Assembly (NCBI GenBank): GCA_017643365.1
Contig: JAEPNO010000002.1
Location: 157,849 to 221,848 of the forward strand
From: Balneolaceae bacterium
GTDB taxonomy: Bacteria > Bacteroidota > Rhodothermia > Balneolales > Balneolaceae
Direction of reading: 5' to 3'
DNA: 64,000 nucleotides
Shown in pieces: positions 16,262 to 24,798 of this stretch. The position numbers and the translations under genes are program-made. Each line of letters starts with the position of its first letter. The first letter of the stretch is position 1. Under the pieces are notes generated by a model. It did not search any database and had not been told where the DNA came from. It saw nothing but the letters and a program-made list of their open reading frames with translations.

Positions 16262-16580
16262 ATGGAACAATTAGGATTTGAGCAATGGTTCGGCATTTTA
16301 GAATTACCATTTCTTCTCGTTTGCATCGTCTATAGCTTTAAAACAGCTCGTACTTTAAAAGGTGGCGTATTTGGCCAAGGAATGGTTTACCTCGCTTGGG
16401 GATTTGGTTATGGCCGTTGGTCATTTAAGCCTGCAAATTACAAACTTCTTTGGGGTTGATATCTTCGATATGTTATTAAATCAACCTCTTGGAAAAGTAG
16501 CTTGGTTTATTGCGTTAATGACAAAATGGGGACTTTCAGCTGTAGGTTTCTACAAGATTTATCAAGCAAGTAAAAATTGA
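16262..16580 (+). pseudogene. Small three-helix membrane protein gene split by a frameshift
   Basis: Frame one from the ATG at 16262 gives MEQLGFEQWFGILELPF and continues as a membrane protein to about 16411. The downstream half is open in the next frame (LVMAVGHLSLQITNFFG to ASKN, stop at 16580). Skipping a single G in GGATTTGGTTATG near 16403-16408 joins them into one protein of about 105 residues with three hydrophobic helices. It may be a true frameshift mutation, a sequencing or assembly error, or programmed frameshifting; no slippery heptamer is evident. It lies 39 bases before a hybrid kinase that has no membrane segment, so it may have been that kinase's membrane partner. Family unknown. 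Confidence 0.6.
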
Positions 16581-16588
16581 TATCCATG

Positions 16589-16613
16589 CCGGATTTAGAA
16601 GTCCGGTTTTATT
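16589..16613 (+). terminator. Weak intrinsic terminator-like hairpin
   Basis: CCGGAT (16589-16594) pairs with GTCCGG (16601-16606, one G-T pair) around a six-base loop, followed by TTTTATT. It ends the transcript of the split membrane-protein gene or attenuates read-through into the kinase, whose ATG is at 16620. The short stem makes strong termination uncertain. Confidence 0.45.
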
Positions 16614-16619
16614 CTCGTA

Positions 16620-19016
16620 ATGGGATTTCTCAAAGATTTATATAATTCATTTTCTAATAAAATCTCTCCTGGATCATCAGGTAGAGATTTTTTTGGTGAT
16701 ACTATAGAGGCAATGTTCGCCTTTTTAACCTCTAAGATTACGAGTTCAAATCAGGCTTATGCTACCATTGTTTATATCAACAATTACTTAAAGTTGAAAA
16801 GCAATGAGCGCCTTGAGCGCCTTCCAGAAAGCTATCTTTTTGTTGAGAAATATCTTACCGATATCGATCCGGATTTCAATCAGAGTAAAGAAAATTTACG
16901 AGCCCAAATCAAAGTACAGTATGCAAATTTACTGTCGGTACCCGGCTTCGAAATTATATTCGAAGAAGAATCAAAACAAGAGTTTGAGCTTTGCAAGCTC
17001 TTTTTGAAGCTGGTAATTAATGGGTTGCAGGATTTACTTGGACAAAAGGGTGGCGAAGAAATTCAAAATATTGGAAAATACCTTGACGATATTCCTAATG
17101 GATTCCCGAGCCAAAACCCGTTAAACGATCACACTTTCAACCCATCAAACTATAACGACTGGGTTCAGTTTTTACGACGTTTAAGCTTTCATAGCTTTAA
17201 TATCCTCACAGAAAAACTTGGCGAAGAAGCTGCATTACGCCGATTTGATAATGGATATAAACAGGTTGCCAAAAAATTCATCAACCTCGATACCTTTCAG
17301 ATAATCATTTCGGTACTTCCCGAAAATCTGATGGACGAAGATCGAGTGGGAGCACTCACAAAACATCAGATTGAAAAATTACTGCTAAAAAAGGCCGATC
17401 ATTTTGAGCAACTCACCAAAGACTTACAAGAAAAAAATAAAGAGCTAGAACGCACTCAGCGTTTGTTGATTGAGGCCAAAAATAAAGCCGAAGACGCTAC
17501 TCGAGCTAAGGCAATGTTTCTTGCGAATATGAGCCACGAAATTCGAACGCCGATGAATGCAGTTATCGGAATGACGGAAATTTTACGCGAAACGAGTCCA
17601 AGTAAAGAGCAGTTGCTATATATCGATACTATCTACAAAAGTGGCTACGACCTCATTCATATCATCAACGACATTCTCGATTATTCGAAAATAGAATCCG
17701 GAAGCCTTCAATTAGAACAACAGCCTGTAAACCTTCATAACCTAACGGCCGATTTAGGAAATCTGTTGATCCTAAAAGCGGAGGAGAAAAACATTGAACT
17801 TGTTTTTTATGTTGATGAAAAAGTGCCTGATTACATCATTGGTGATGCAGTTCGTTTAAAACAAATTCTTACCAACCTGCTGGGTAACGCCATCAAATTC
17901 ACTGAAGTTGGTGAAGTGGTTCTGGAAATTCATGCTGAAAATATCTCGCCTAACAGTGTAAAACTCGAGTTTTTAGTTAGAGATACCGGTATTGGAATTC
18001 CTCAAAATAAGATTGATCATATATTCGATTCATTCTCGCAGGTGGATGCCAGTACCACTCGTAATTATGGCGGAACGGGTTTAGGACTTACCATAACTAA
18101 AAGTCTGGTTTCGATGATGAATGGTGAAATTTGGGTTAACAGTGTTGTTGGCGAAGGCACAAATTTCACGTTTACGATGGCCGTTGATGTTGATGTTACA
18201 AAAACTAGAACTTCGGTTGATAATCAAATGTTTGTGGGCAAAACTGCACTTGTGGCAGGGCAAAATAATACACAGCGCGAAATGCTAGCCAAAAAACTAA
18301 AAGCATTTGGTTTTAAAACGGTCACATTTTCAACCTTACCCGAACTAATTTTAGGCATTCAGGAAACGCCTGCCAGCCATTTAGTAATTGCTGAAGAATA
18401 TTTATATAAGTCGATTGATCAATCCTTAAAAAACAGTTTTAAAATGCAATTGGAGGCAAAAAACTTACCTTTGATTAGTATTATCCCATTTTCGAGCAGT
18501 GCCAATCATTTGGATGATAAAGAAAGCTTGAGTATCACAAAACCTATTCGACGAGATGTTCTTATCAAAAAAATAAATCGGGCATTTTCTGTTGATCAAT
18601 CTGTGCCGGAACCTTTAGCAGATGAAACCACGCATAAAGTACGATCCATTAATATTCTGTTGGCAGAAGACAATCCAACTAACCAAATGGTAGCAAAAGG
18701 ATTGATGCGTAATATTGGTTACGAAATTGATGTGGTTAGTAACGGCCAACAAGTGCTGGAATATTTAGATCGAAAGTTTTACGATCTTGTGTTGATGGAT
18801 GTTCAAATGCCGGTACTTGATGGTTTACAAGCTACTCAGAAAGTTAGAATGAAGGTTATTGCTCCACATCAGCCAATAATTATTGCTATGACGGCTAACG
18901 CCTCGGAAGAAGATCGACAAGTGTGTTTATTTGCAGGAATGAATGATTATTTGAGCAAGCCGGTTACTCGAAGTGAAATTATTCAAAAAATCGAAAATTG
19001 GTTTCCCGAAAGTTAA
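16620..19016 (+). CDS. Soluble hybrid sensor histidine kinase with a pseudo-receiver and a receiver
   Basis: A 798-residue protein without signal peptide or membrane segment. An unrecognised N-terminal sensory region (1-240) leads into a coiled coil (about 245-295). HisKA follows with [18 protein letters not shown] and phospho-accepting His near 310, then an HATPase domain with N box NLLGNAIKFTE and G boxes DTGIGIP and YGGTGLGL. Next is a degenerate receiver (about 540-660) in which the acidic and phospho-Asp positions are not preserved. The C-terminal receiver is canonical: LAEDNPTNQ, phospho-site LVLMDVQMPVLDG, and a SKPV lysine. The ATG at 16620 follows a small hairpin. No cognate regulator is adjacent, so a phosphorelay partner is elsewhere. 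Confidence 0.93.
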   Translation: MGFLKDLYNSFSNKISPGSSGRDFFGDTIEAMFAFLTSKITSSNQAYATIVYINNYLKLKSNERLERLPESYLFVEKYLTDIDPDFNQSKENLRAQIKVQYANLLSVPGFEIIFEEESKQEFELCKLFLKLVINGLQDLLGQKGGEEIQNIGKYLDDIPNGFPSQNPLNDHTFNPSNYNDWVQFLRRLSFHSFNILTEKLGEEAALRRFDNGYKQVAKKFINLDTFQIIISVLPENLMDEDRVGALTKHQIEKLLLKKADHFEQLTKDLQEKNKELERTQRLLIEAKNKAEDATRAKAMFLANMSHEIRTPMNAVIGMTEILRETSPSKEQLLYIDTIYKSGYDLIHIINDILDYSKIESGSLQLEQQPVNLHNLTADLGNLLILKAEEKNIELVFYVDEKVPDYIIGDAVRLKQILTNLLGNAIKFTEVGEVVLEIHAENISPNSVKLEFLVRDTGIGIPQNKIDHIFDSFSQVDASTTRNYGGTGLGLTITKSLVSMMNGEIWVNSVVGEGTNFTFTMAVDVDVTKTRTSVDNQMFVGKTALVAGQNNTQREMLAKKLKAFGFKTVTFSTLPELILGIQETPASHLVIAEEYLYKSIDQSLKNSFKMQLEAKNLPLISIIPFSSSANHLDDKESLSITKPIRRDVLIKKINRAFSVDQSVPEPLADETTHKVRSINILLAEDNPTNQMVAKGLMRNIGYEIDVVSNGQQVLEYLDRKFYDLVLMDVQMPVLDGLQATQKVRMKVIAPHQPIIIAMTANASEEDRQVCLFAGMNDYLSKPVTRSEIIQKIENWFPES

Positions 19017-19037
19017 ATCAATTCTTATCTTCTCACC

Positions 19038-19109
19038 GTGAATTCAACATTACATCATATCCCATCTATTCATCATGATCGCCATCACGGCCATCATCAC
19101 GTGCACTAA
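19038..19109 (+). CDS. hisL: His operon leader peptide (attenuator ORF)
   Basis: A 23-codon ORF from GTG (19038) to TAA (19107-19109). Ten codons are His: 19053, 19056, 19071, 19074, 19083, 19086, 19092, 19095, 19098 and 19104, including the run HHGHHHVH. It ends 71 bases before the hisG ATG. This matches the known his attenuation architecture, where ribosome stalling at His codons under starvation stops formation of a terminator. GTGAATTC at its start (19038-19045) is an exact reverse complement of GAATTCAC at 19131-19138 between the leader and hisG, and AATTC at 19108-19112 can pair with part of the same site, which gives mutually exclusive pairings. A T run follows at 19146-19150. The exact terminator fold is not resolved by eye. 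Confidence 0.85.
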   Translation: MNSTLHHIPSIHHDRHHGHHHVH

Positions 19110-19180
19110 TTCTACGCACTGTCGCCAAGCGAATTCACTTATAACCTTTTTCTACAACTCCTTTTTACTTACTTAATTTT
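19107..19180 (+). promoter_or_regulatory. hisL: Putative attenuator region between hisL and hisG
   Basis: GAATTCAC at 19131-19138 can pair with the leader start (19038-19045) or, more weakly, with AATTC overlapping the leader stop (19108-19112). A CCTTTTTC tract at 19144-19151 follows. Position and alternative pairing fit an attenuator, but no strong GC-rich terminator stem is obvious, so control could also work through Rho or translation. Confidence 0.5.
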
Positions 19181-20062
19181 ATGAACCGCACGAAAGATTC
19201 TTCGACTTCATTACGCATTGCTATTCAAAAAAGTGGCCGATTAACAGATAAAACCATCAATTTACTGCATGGTATTGGCATCGAATTCGATAACTATAAA
19301 CGTAATTTGATGGTAAAAACTCGCAATTTCGATGTTGAATTACTCCTACTTCGCGATGACGATATTCCTGAATATGTACAGGATGGAATTTGTGATTTAG
19401 GCTTTGTTGGCGCGAACGAAGTGTTCGAAAAAGATGCAGACGTTTCTGTTTTGCGTGGGTTAAATTATGGCCGGTGCCGGCTTTCAATTGCAGCCCCAAA
19501 AAACGGAGACCTACAAGTTGCCGAAGATTTCGAAGGCAAAACCATTGCAACCAGCTATCCTTTTTTAACAAACAAATTCTTTGAAGATCAAGGTGTTAAC
19601 GTTGATTTGGTTGAGATTTCGGGAGCTGTTGAAATAACCCCTCAGTTGGAAGTTGCCGATGCAATTTCCGATTTGGTTTCAACTGGTGGAACTTTAATAG
19701 CTAACGGCTTGCAAGAGTTATTCACGATTTTAGAGTCGGAGACGAAACTCATCCAAACCAACAAAGAACTTTCGCCGGGTAAGCAAAAACTGGTGGAAAA
19801 ATTTCTGGTTCGCATCGACGGTTATCAACAAGCGAAAAAGAGTCGCTACATAATGATGAACGCTCCTGAAGATAAAATTGAGCTCATCAAAGACATTATC
19901 CCATCCATGAAAAGCCCAACCATCGTTCCGTTGGCAAAAACTCAAATGGTAGCCATCCACACTGTAATTCCTTATGATAAATTTTGGCAGGTGATGGAAG
20001 AATTAAAAAGCGCCGGAGCCAGCGATATTGTTATGCTCCCGATTGAAAGCATGATTTTATAA
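19181..20062 (+). CDS. hisG: ATP phosphoribosyltransferase, long form
   Basis: First enzyme of histidine synthesis, joining ATP and PRPP. At 293 residues it is the long HisG form, with a C-terminal ACT-like regulatory domain (about 222-293, including [20 protein letters not shown]) that binds histidine for feedback inhibition, so no HisZ is required. The N-terminal catalytic part has [14 protein letters not shown]-type opening and [12 protein letters not shown]; the PRPP-binding loop is in [14 protein letters not shown] near 169. The ATG at 19181 opens the domain correctly. The TAA overlaps the hisD ATG by one base (TAATG), indicating coupling. Confidence 0.97.
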   Translation: MNRTKDSSTSLRIAIQKSGRLTDKTINLLHGIGIEFDNYKRNLMVKTRNFDVELLLLRDDDIPEYVQDGICDLGFVGANEVFEKDADVSVLRGLNYGRCRLSIAAPKNGDLQVAEDFEGKTIATSYPFLTNKFFEDQGVNVDLVEISGAVEITPQLEVADAISDLVSTGGTLIANGLQELFTILESETKLIQTNKELSPGKQKLVEKFLVRIDGYQQAKKSRYIMMNAPEDKIELIKDIIPSMKSPTIVPLAKTQMVAIHTVIPYDKFWQVMEELKSAGASDIVMLPIESMIL

Positions 20063-21354
20063 TGAAAACCTATTCGCTAAACGCATTAACCGATCAGCAG
20101 AAAACAAGCCTGCTTCAGCGCCCAAAGATGGATTTCGTTTCCATTTTCAACACGGTGCAACCCATTATTGATGACGTTGAAAGCCAAGGCGATGCCGCTG
20201 TGAAAGCATTTACAAAACGATTCGACAACGTTGAGTTGGATTCGATCACTGTACGTCCGTCTGACCTCGAAGTGAGTTTGTCGGATGAGTTGAAATCAGC
20301 CATTGATGTAGCTTTTGAGAACATTCAAAAATTTCACGAGGCGCAAACTCAGCCGATTCTTGAACTTGAAACAATGCCGGGAGTTCGATGCCGCAAAGTG
20401 ATGAAACCCATCGAGCGAGTTGGATTGTATGTGCCGGGCGGAACAGCCATTTTGCCATCCACCGCTATGATGTTGAGTATCCCCGCGATGATTGCCGGTT
20501 GCAAAACGGTGGTTTTGGCTACACCACCAAATGCGGAAGGCAAGGTGCCGGATGAAGTCGTTTATATCGCCCAAAAAGCAGGTGTGACCGACATCCTTTT
20601 AGCGGGCGGTGCACAGGCAATTGCTGCCATGGCGTTTGGGACGGAAACTGTGCCAAAAGTCGACAAAATTTTTGGTCCCGGTAACCAGTATGTGACGGCA
20701 GCCAAAATGATATTGCAAAACAGTGAAGCTCAAATCGCTATCGATATGCCTGCCGGTCCATCTGAAGTTTTGGTAATCGCTGATGAAGATGCCAATCCTG
20801 CTTATGTGGCCGCTGATTTACTTTCGCAGGCAGAACACGGCGCCGATAGCCAAGTGGTGTTAGTCTCGATTTCAGGGTTTGATTTGGTGGCGCTGAATCA
20901 GGAATTGGCGTCTCAACTCAGCCAGCTTCCTCGGAAAGAATTGGCCGCAAAAGCACTCGAAAACAGCTTCATCATTGAAGTTGATTCTATTGATGAAGCC
21001 ATTCAGTATTCTAATGAATACGCGCCGGAACACTTGATTATCAACATTAAAGATGCTGAATCGGTGTTGGATGATATTACCAATGCGGGATCGGTTTTCT
21101 TCGGTGAGTTTACTCCGGAAAGTATAGGAGATTACGCATCTGGTACTAATCACACGCTCCCGACTTATGGCTACGCGCGAATGTACAGCGGTGTGAATCT
21201 CAGCTCGTTTCAGAAATCCATCACCATGCAAACACTTACTGCCGAGGGATTGAAAGCACTTGGTCCGACTGTTGAAAAACTAGCTGCAGCTGAAGGTTTA
21301 GACGCCCATAAAAACGCAGTAACCCTGAGATTGAGGGATTTGGAAAATGAATAA
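20062..21354 (+). CDS. hisD: Histidinol dehydrogenase
   Basis: Zn-dependent enzyme that oxidises L-histidinol to histidine in two NAD-linked steps. The 430-residue protein is of standard length. Diagnostic parts are [17 protein letters not shown] near 124, [14 protein letters not shown] near 202, the zinc-site [13 protein letters not shown] near 255 and the active-site YAPEHLIIN near 320. It overlaps hisG by one base. A 99-base gap with a palindromic repeat separates it from hisC. Confidence 0.97.
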   Translation: MKTYSLNALTDQQKTSLLQRPKMDFVSIFNTVQPIIDDVESQGDAAVKAFTKRFDNVELDSITVRPSDLEVSLSDELKSAIDVAFENIQKFHEAQTQPILELETMPGVRCRKVMKPIERVGLYVPGGTAILPSTAMMLSIPAMIAGCKTVVLATPPNAEGKVPDEVVYIAQKAGVTDILLAGGAQAIAAMAFGTETVPKVDKIFGPGNQYVTAAKMILQNSEAQIAIDMPAGPSEVLVIADEDANPAYVAADLLSQAEHGADSQVVLVSISGFDLVALNQELASQLSQLPRKELAAKALENSFIIEVDSIDEAIQYSNEYAPEHLIINIKDAESVLDDITNAGSVFFGEFTPESIGDYASGTNHTLPTYGYARMYSGVNLSSFQKSITMQTLTAEGLKALGPTVEKLAAAEGLDAHKNAVTLRLRDLENE

Positions 21355-21375
21355 CTCTATAACTTTCAAAATTAC

Positions 21376-21451
21376 ACCTCTCTTTCCCCTCCTTAAGGAG
21401 GGGACGATCTTCGTACAGATTGACTCATTTGGCAGAAATCAGGGGAGGTCG
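21376..21451. repeat. Palindromic repeat inserted between hisD and hisC
   Basis: The centre CCCCTCCTTAAGGAGGGG (21386-21403) is a perfect 18-base palindrome. The element begins ACCTCTC and ends AGGGGAGGT (21441-21449), so the outer ends are also complementary. A related palindrome, TCCCTCCTCAAGGAGGGA, lies at 8951-8968. Its terminal GGGGAGG sits five bases before the hisC ATG and acts as the hisC Shine-Dalgarno site. Confidence 0.7.
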
Positions 21452-21453
21452 AA

Positions 21454-22518
21454 ATGAATTCAAACTTCGATATTAAAAAGCTAGTCCGACCGAATATTCT
21501 AGATTTGATGCCCTACCGTAGTGCTCGGGATGATTTCGATTCGGGAATTTTACTCGATGCCAACGAAAATGCATACGGTGCGCCTTTTGAAAATGATTTA
21601 GAGCTACATCGCTATCCGATGCCTTATCAAGAAAAACTGCGTGATTTGATTGCGGATTTCAGAGGTGTTGATGCCGCTAACATTTTTACTGGTGTGGGTA
21701 GCGATGAGGCTATCGATTTATTGTTTCGGATTTTCTGCGAACCGGGCTCCGACGAAGTTCTCATCACTCCACCAACCTACGGGATGTACAAAGTTTCGGC
21801 GGCTATAAATAATGTGGCAGTTAATCAGGTGCTTTTGACACCAGATTTTCAGCTTCACGTCGATGAGACTTTGCAAGCAGTTTCCGATCGTACTAAAATC
21901 ATTTTTCTGTGCTCGCCTAACAATCCCACCGGGAATAGCCTGAATCGTGAAGATATGATAGCGGTTGTTGAGCAATTCAATGGAATTGTGGTAGTGGATG
22001 AAGCGTACATCGACTTTAGTGTAGCAGAGAGTTTCGCAACATTGGTGAACGAGTATCCAAATTTGGTGGTGCTTCAAACTATGTCGAAGGCATTTGGACT
22101 GGCCGGAATCCGCTTGGGAATTGCCATCGCGAATCCTGCTATTATCGAGTTTATGATGAAAGTGAAAGCCCCATATAACGTGAATAAGCTCACTTCACAG
22201 GCTGCGATTCGAGGATATTCAAATATCCAAGCAATGAAACAAAATGTTGCTGAATTATTAACTGAGCGGGATCGAGTTATCGAAGAGCTTTCTGCGATCA
22301 ATGAAATTGAGCACATCTATCCTACCGATGCTAACTTTTTGATATTTCGAGTAAAGGAGGCTTTATCAGTGTACAAAAAACTAGCGGAAGCCGGTGTAAT
22401 CGTCCGCTTTCGTGGAAATGAACCGCATTGTGAAAATTGCTTGAGATTAACTATAGGAACAACTATCGAAAACAATACATTTCTCGAAGCCTTGAGAAAT
22501 GTGTTTCAATCCGATTGA
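21454..22518 (+). CDS. hisC: Histidinol-phosphate aminotransferase
   Basis: PLP enzyme converting imidazole acetol phosphate to histidinol phosphate. The 354-residue class-I/II aminotransferase has the family's LDANENAYGAP opening near residue 31, FTGVGSDEAIDLLFR near 77, CSPNNPTGN near 151 and the PLP Lys in TMSKAFGLAGIRLG near 209. The ATG at 21454 is preceded by a strong GGGGAGGT, supplied by the repeat element in front. Its 3' end overlaps the convergent doxX gene by 13 bases. Confidence 0.97.
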   Translation: MNSNFDIKKLVRPNILDLMPYRSARDDFDSGILLDANENAYGAPFENDLELHRYPMPYQEKLRDLIADFRGVDAANIFTGVGSDEAIDLLFRIFCEPGSDEVLITPPTYGMYKVSAAINNVAVNQVLLTPDFQLHVDETLQAVSDRTKIIFLCSPNNPTGNSLNREDMIAVVEQFNGIVVVDEAYIDFSVAESFATLVNEYPNLVVLQTMSKAFGLAGIRLGIAIANPAIIEFMMKVKAPYNVNKLTSQAAIRGYSNIQAMKQNVAELLTERDRVIEELSAINEIEHIYPTDANFLIFRVKEALSVYKKLAEAGVIVRFRGNEPHCENCLRLTIGTTIENNTFLEALRNVFQSD

Positions 22519-22913
22519 GCCACTAATTTTTCTCCAATGACAGGAATATTGCCCCGATTAGCCCACAATAGAATTGCGGATGAAATGGTAACAATTAGCG
22601 CCATCGCAAATAATGTACCACCGTCGTTTTGCACTTCAATTCCCAACACCGTTAAATGGCTCACGATGGCCCCTGCCATCACGCCTAAAGCTAACATTGC
22701 TCCCAGCCAGGTTGTGCGGGGAATCAGTAATAAAACGGAAGCAATAAGTTCTGCTAACCCGGATGCGTATCTCCCAAAAGGTTCTAGTCCTACGGTTTCG
22801 AAAATGTATATGCTTTCGGGTGCACCTGAAAATTTAAAGAATAATGTCTGTAGCATGATGAAAGCTGCAACAAGGCGCAATATCCAATAGAAAATGTGTA
22901 CTTTTGATTTCAT
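22506..22913 (-). CDS. DoxX family membrane protein on the opposite strand of the his cluster
   Basis: The open frame extends to 23045, but the protein most likely starts at the ATG at 22913, giving 135 residues with four hydrophobic helices. GLEPFGRYASGLAELIASVLLL is typical of DoxX proteins, which are small inner-membrane proteins often tied to thiol or quinone redox. The gene lies between hisC and hisB but points the other way, so it breaks the his cluster into two transcripts. Upstream of the ATG sits a small hairpin AAACTC-CC-GAGTTT (22915-22928). Confidence 0.8.
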   Translation of the reverse strand: MKSKVHIFYWILRLVAAFIMLQTLFFKFSGAPESIYIFETVGLEPFGRYASGLAELIASVLLLIPRTTWLGAMLALGVMAGAIVSHLTVLGIEVQNDGGTLFAMALIVTISSAILLWANRGNIPVIGEKLVAQSD

Positions 22914-23010
22914 AAAACTCCCGAGTTTGTTTTCCGAAAATGTAACTCGACTTATGATTCTTATAGTCACAAAAGAGTAACAAATCGAACACAGAACTAT
23001 CCACCAGCTC

Positions 23011-23904
23011 ATGAACATCTGGATCCATCCTGAAATTTTTACCAACTCGAATAATAAGTACTTACCAAAGGGCTTTGTCCATTTCTGTGCAACCTTAAAT
23101 GGCGAATCTATTCGGTTAAATTCGGAAACCGATTCGCTGCGGAAACGCCAAAATGCACAAATTGAATTGGAAGAACTATTCAGCGACTTTCAACCTGCAG
23201 ACAAAAACGGTTTAATCGAGTTTGATAAAAGCGAAGGCAAACTATTGTTTTGGGTTGGGGAAACCTGTGTTGCTTCTGGCTACGATTTTGCCGATTTGTT
23301 GGCATCTTATCAAACAGGAAAAGAGCGCACCGCAAGCATTGCCAGAACTACTAACGAGACCGATATTTCGATTGAGCTGAACCTGGATGGAACGGGTAAA
23401 AATGAAATTTCAACGGGATTGAATTTCTTCGATCACATGCTCGAGCAAATAGCTCGACATGGTTTTGTGGATCTGAATCTCCGTTGCGATGGCGATTTGC
23501 AAGTGGATGAACATCACACGATAGAAGATGTAGCAATTGCTCTTGGAGAATGCATAACCAGCGCTTTGGGCGACAAAAAAGGCATTGAACGTTACGCTTT
23601 TGTTCTGCCCATGGACGAAACGCAAGCTACCGTAGCCATGGATCTTTCCGGTCGACCTTACTTAGTTTTTGAAGGCGAATTCAATCGCGTGTACGTGGGA
23701 GATATGCCAACCGAAATGGTTAAACACTTTTTTTACAGTTTAGCGATGCATCTCAAAGCAACGCTGCATATCGAGTTTAAAGGCGATAACGATCACCATA
23801 AAATTGAAGCTATTTTTAAAGGCTTTGCTCGTGTGTTAAAAACTGCCGTGGAAAAGAATCCCCGCATCAAAAATATGATCCCAAGCTCGAAAGGAAGCCT
23901 TTAA
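23011..23904 (+). CDS. hisB: Imidazoleglycerol-phosphate dehydratase with an unrecognised N-terminal domain
   Basis: Residues 106-297 are a complete HisB dehydratase that dehydrates imidazole glycerol phosphate at a dimanganese site. It shows FFDHMLEQIARHG near 139, DEHHTIEDVAIALGE near 166 and DNDHHKIEAIFKGFARVL near 264. Residues 1-105 are extra: this region starts MNIWIHPEIF and contains a KLLFWVGETCVASGYDFADLL segment. It lacks the DxDGT motif of the HAD histidinol phosphatase fused to HisB in enterobacteria, so that activity must be encoded elsewhere. Any internal start would still leave an extension. The gene needs its own promoter in the 97-base divergent gap with doxX, and overlaps hisH by one base. 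Confidence 0.9.
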   Translation: MNIWIHPEIFTNSNNKYLPKGFVHFCATLNGESIRLNSETDSLRKRQNAQIELEELFSDFQPADKNGLIEFDKSEGKLLFWVGETCVASGYDFADLLASYQTGKERTASIARTTNETDISIELNLDGTGKNEISTGLNFFDHMLEQIARHGFVDLNLRCDGDLQVDEHHTIEDVAIALGECITSALGDKKGIERYAFVLPMDETQATVAMDLSGRPYLVFEGEFNRVYVGDMPTEMVKHFFYSLAMHLKATLHIEFKGDNDHHKIEAIFKGFARVLKTAVEKNPRIKNMIPSSKGSL

Positions 23905-24500
23905 TGATTGCTTTAATTAAGTATCGCGCCGGCAATATTGCTTCGGTATCAAATGCCTTAGAACGTCTGGGAGTGGATTTTTACCTCGCTGAAACAGCTA
24001 ATGAACTTGATAAAGCTGATGGGGTGATTTTCCCCGGAGTTGGGCATGCGTACTCGGCGATGGAGTCACTCAAGGAACAGGGAATTGCTGAATGGCTCAA
24101 ATCCACCAAAAAACCTGTGCTTGGAATTTGTGTTGGAATGCAATTGCTGTTCGAATCCTCAACCGAAGGAGATACCGAGGGGCTTGGAGTTATCCCCGGA
24201 AAATTGCTAAAGTTTGATGCCTCGAAAGAAAAAGTGCCGCATATGGGCTGGAATTCCATTCAAAAACAAGCGTATCATCCTCTTTTGAAAGACATCAACG
24301 ATGAAGATTTCTTGTATTTCGTGCATAGCTATTATGCGCCCGAAAGTGATTTTTCAGTGGCAACCTGCGATTACATCACACCATTTACAGCGGTAGTTTC
24401 GAAAGACAACTACTTTGGAGTGCAGTTTCATCCTGAGAAGTCGGGTAAATTGGGCGCTCAAATCCTTAAAAATTTTGTGGATTACGTTTATCAAAGCTAA
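23904..24500 (+). CDS. hisH: Imidazole glycerol phosphate synthase, glutaminase subunit
   Basis: Class-I glutamine amidotransferase that delivers ammonia to HisF. The 198-residue protein has the nucleophile Cys in LGICVGMQLLFE near residue 78 and the His-Glu pair in VQFHPEKSG near 180. The start overlaps the hisB stop (TAATG). The partner hisF is not in this window, so it must lie elsewhere on the genome. A toxin-antitoxin pair follows 67 bases downstream. Confidence 0.96.
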   Translation: MIALIKYRAGNIASVSNALERLGVDFYLAETANELDKADGVIFPGVGHAYSAMESLKEQGIAEWLKSTKKPVLGICVGMQLLFESSTEGDTEGLGVIPGKLLKFDASKEKVPHMGWNSIQKQAYHPLLKDINDEDFLYFVHSYYAPESDFSVATCDYITPFTAVVSKDNYFGVQFHPEKSGKLGAQILKNFVDYVYQS

Positions 24501-24567
24501 TCGATTCTTTTAAACCTTTTTATTAATTCAGAATATTTAACTTTATTCAATTAACTAAGCGAACTTC

Positions 24568-24798
24568 ATGAATATTGATAGTATAAAATCTGATATCATT
24601 GATTGGATAAACACCCTTGAAGATGAACAGACGCTGCAAGAGTTGCTTCATTTCAAAGAGGGCGATTCGTTTCTATCTGACGATCAAAAGAATATTCTAA
24701 ACGAACGAATTGAGAAATACGAGGCGGGTGACATGAAATTTTCCGAATGGAAAAGTGTAAAATCCAGGATAGAAAATAAATCAACGGATGATCTATAA
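24568..24798 (+). CDS. Antitoxin-like addiction-module protein
   Basis: A 76-residue acidic, helical protein. The pattern LSDDQKNILNERIEKYEAGDMKFSEWKSVKSRI matches the 'putative addiction module component' family, whose C-terminal E-x2-K-x-R-type helix wraps the toxin. It overlaps the downstream ParE-type gene by 11 bases, the usual order for an antitoxin. It lies between hisH and hisA. Confidence 0.8.
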   Translation: MNIDSIKSDIIDWINTLEDEQTLQELLHFKEGDSFLSDDQKNILNERIEKYEAGDMKFSEWKSVKSRIENKSTDDL

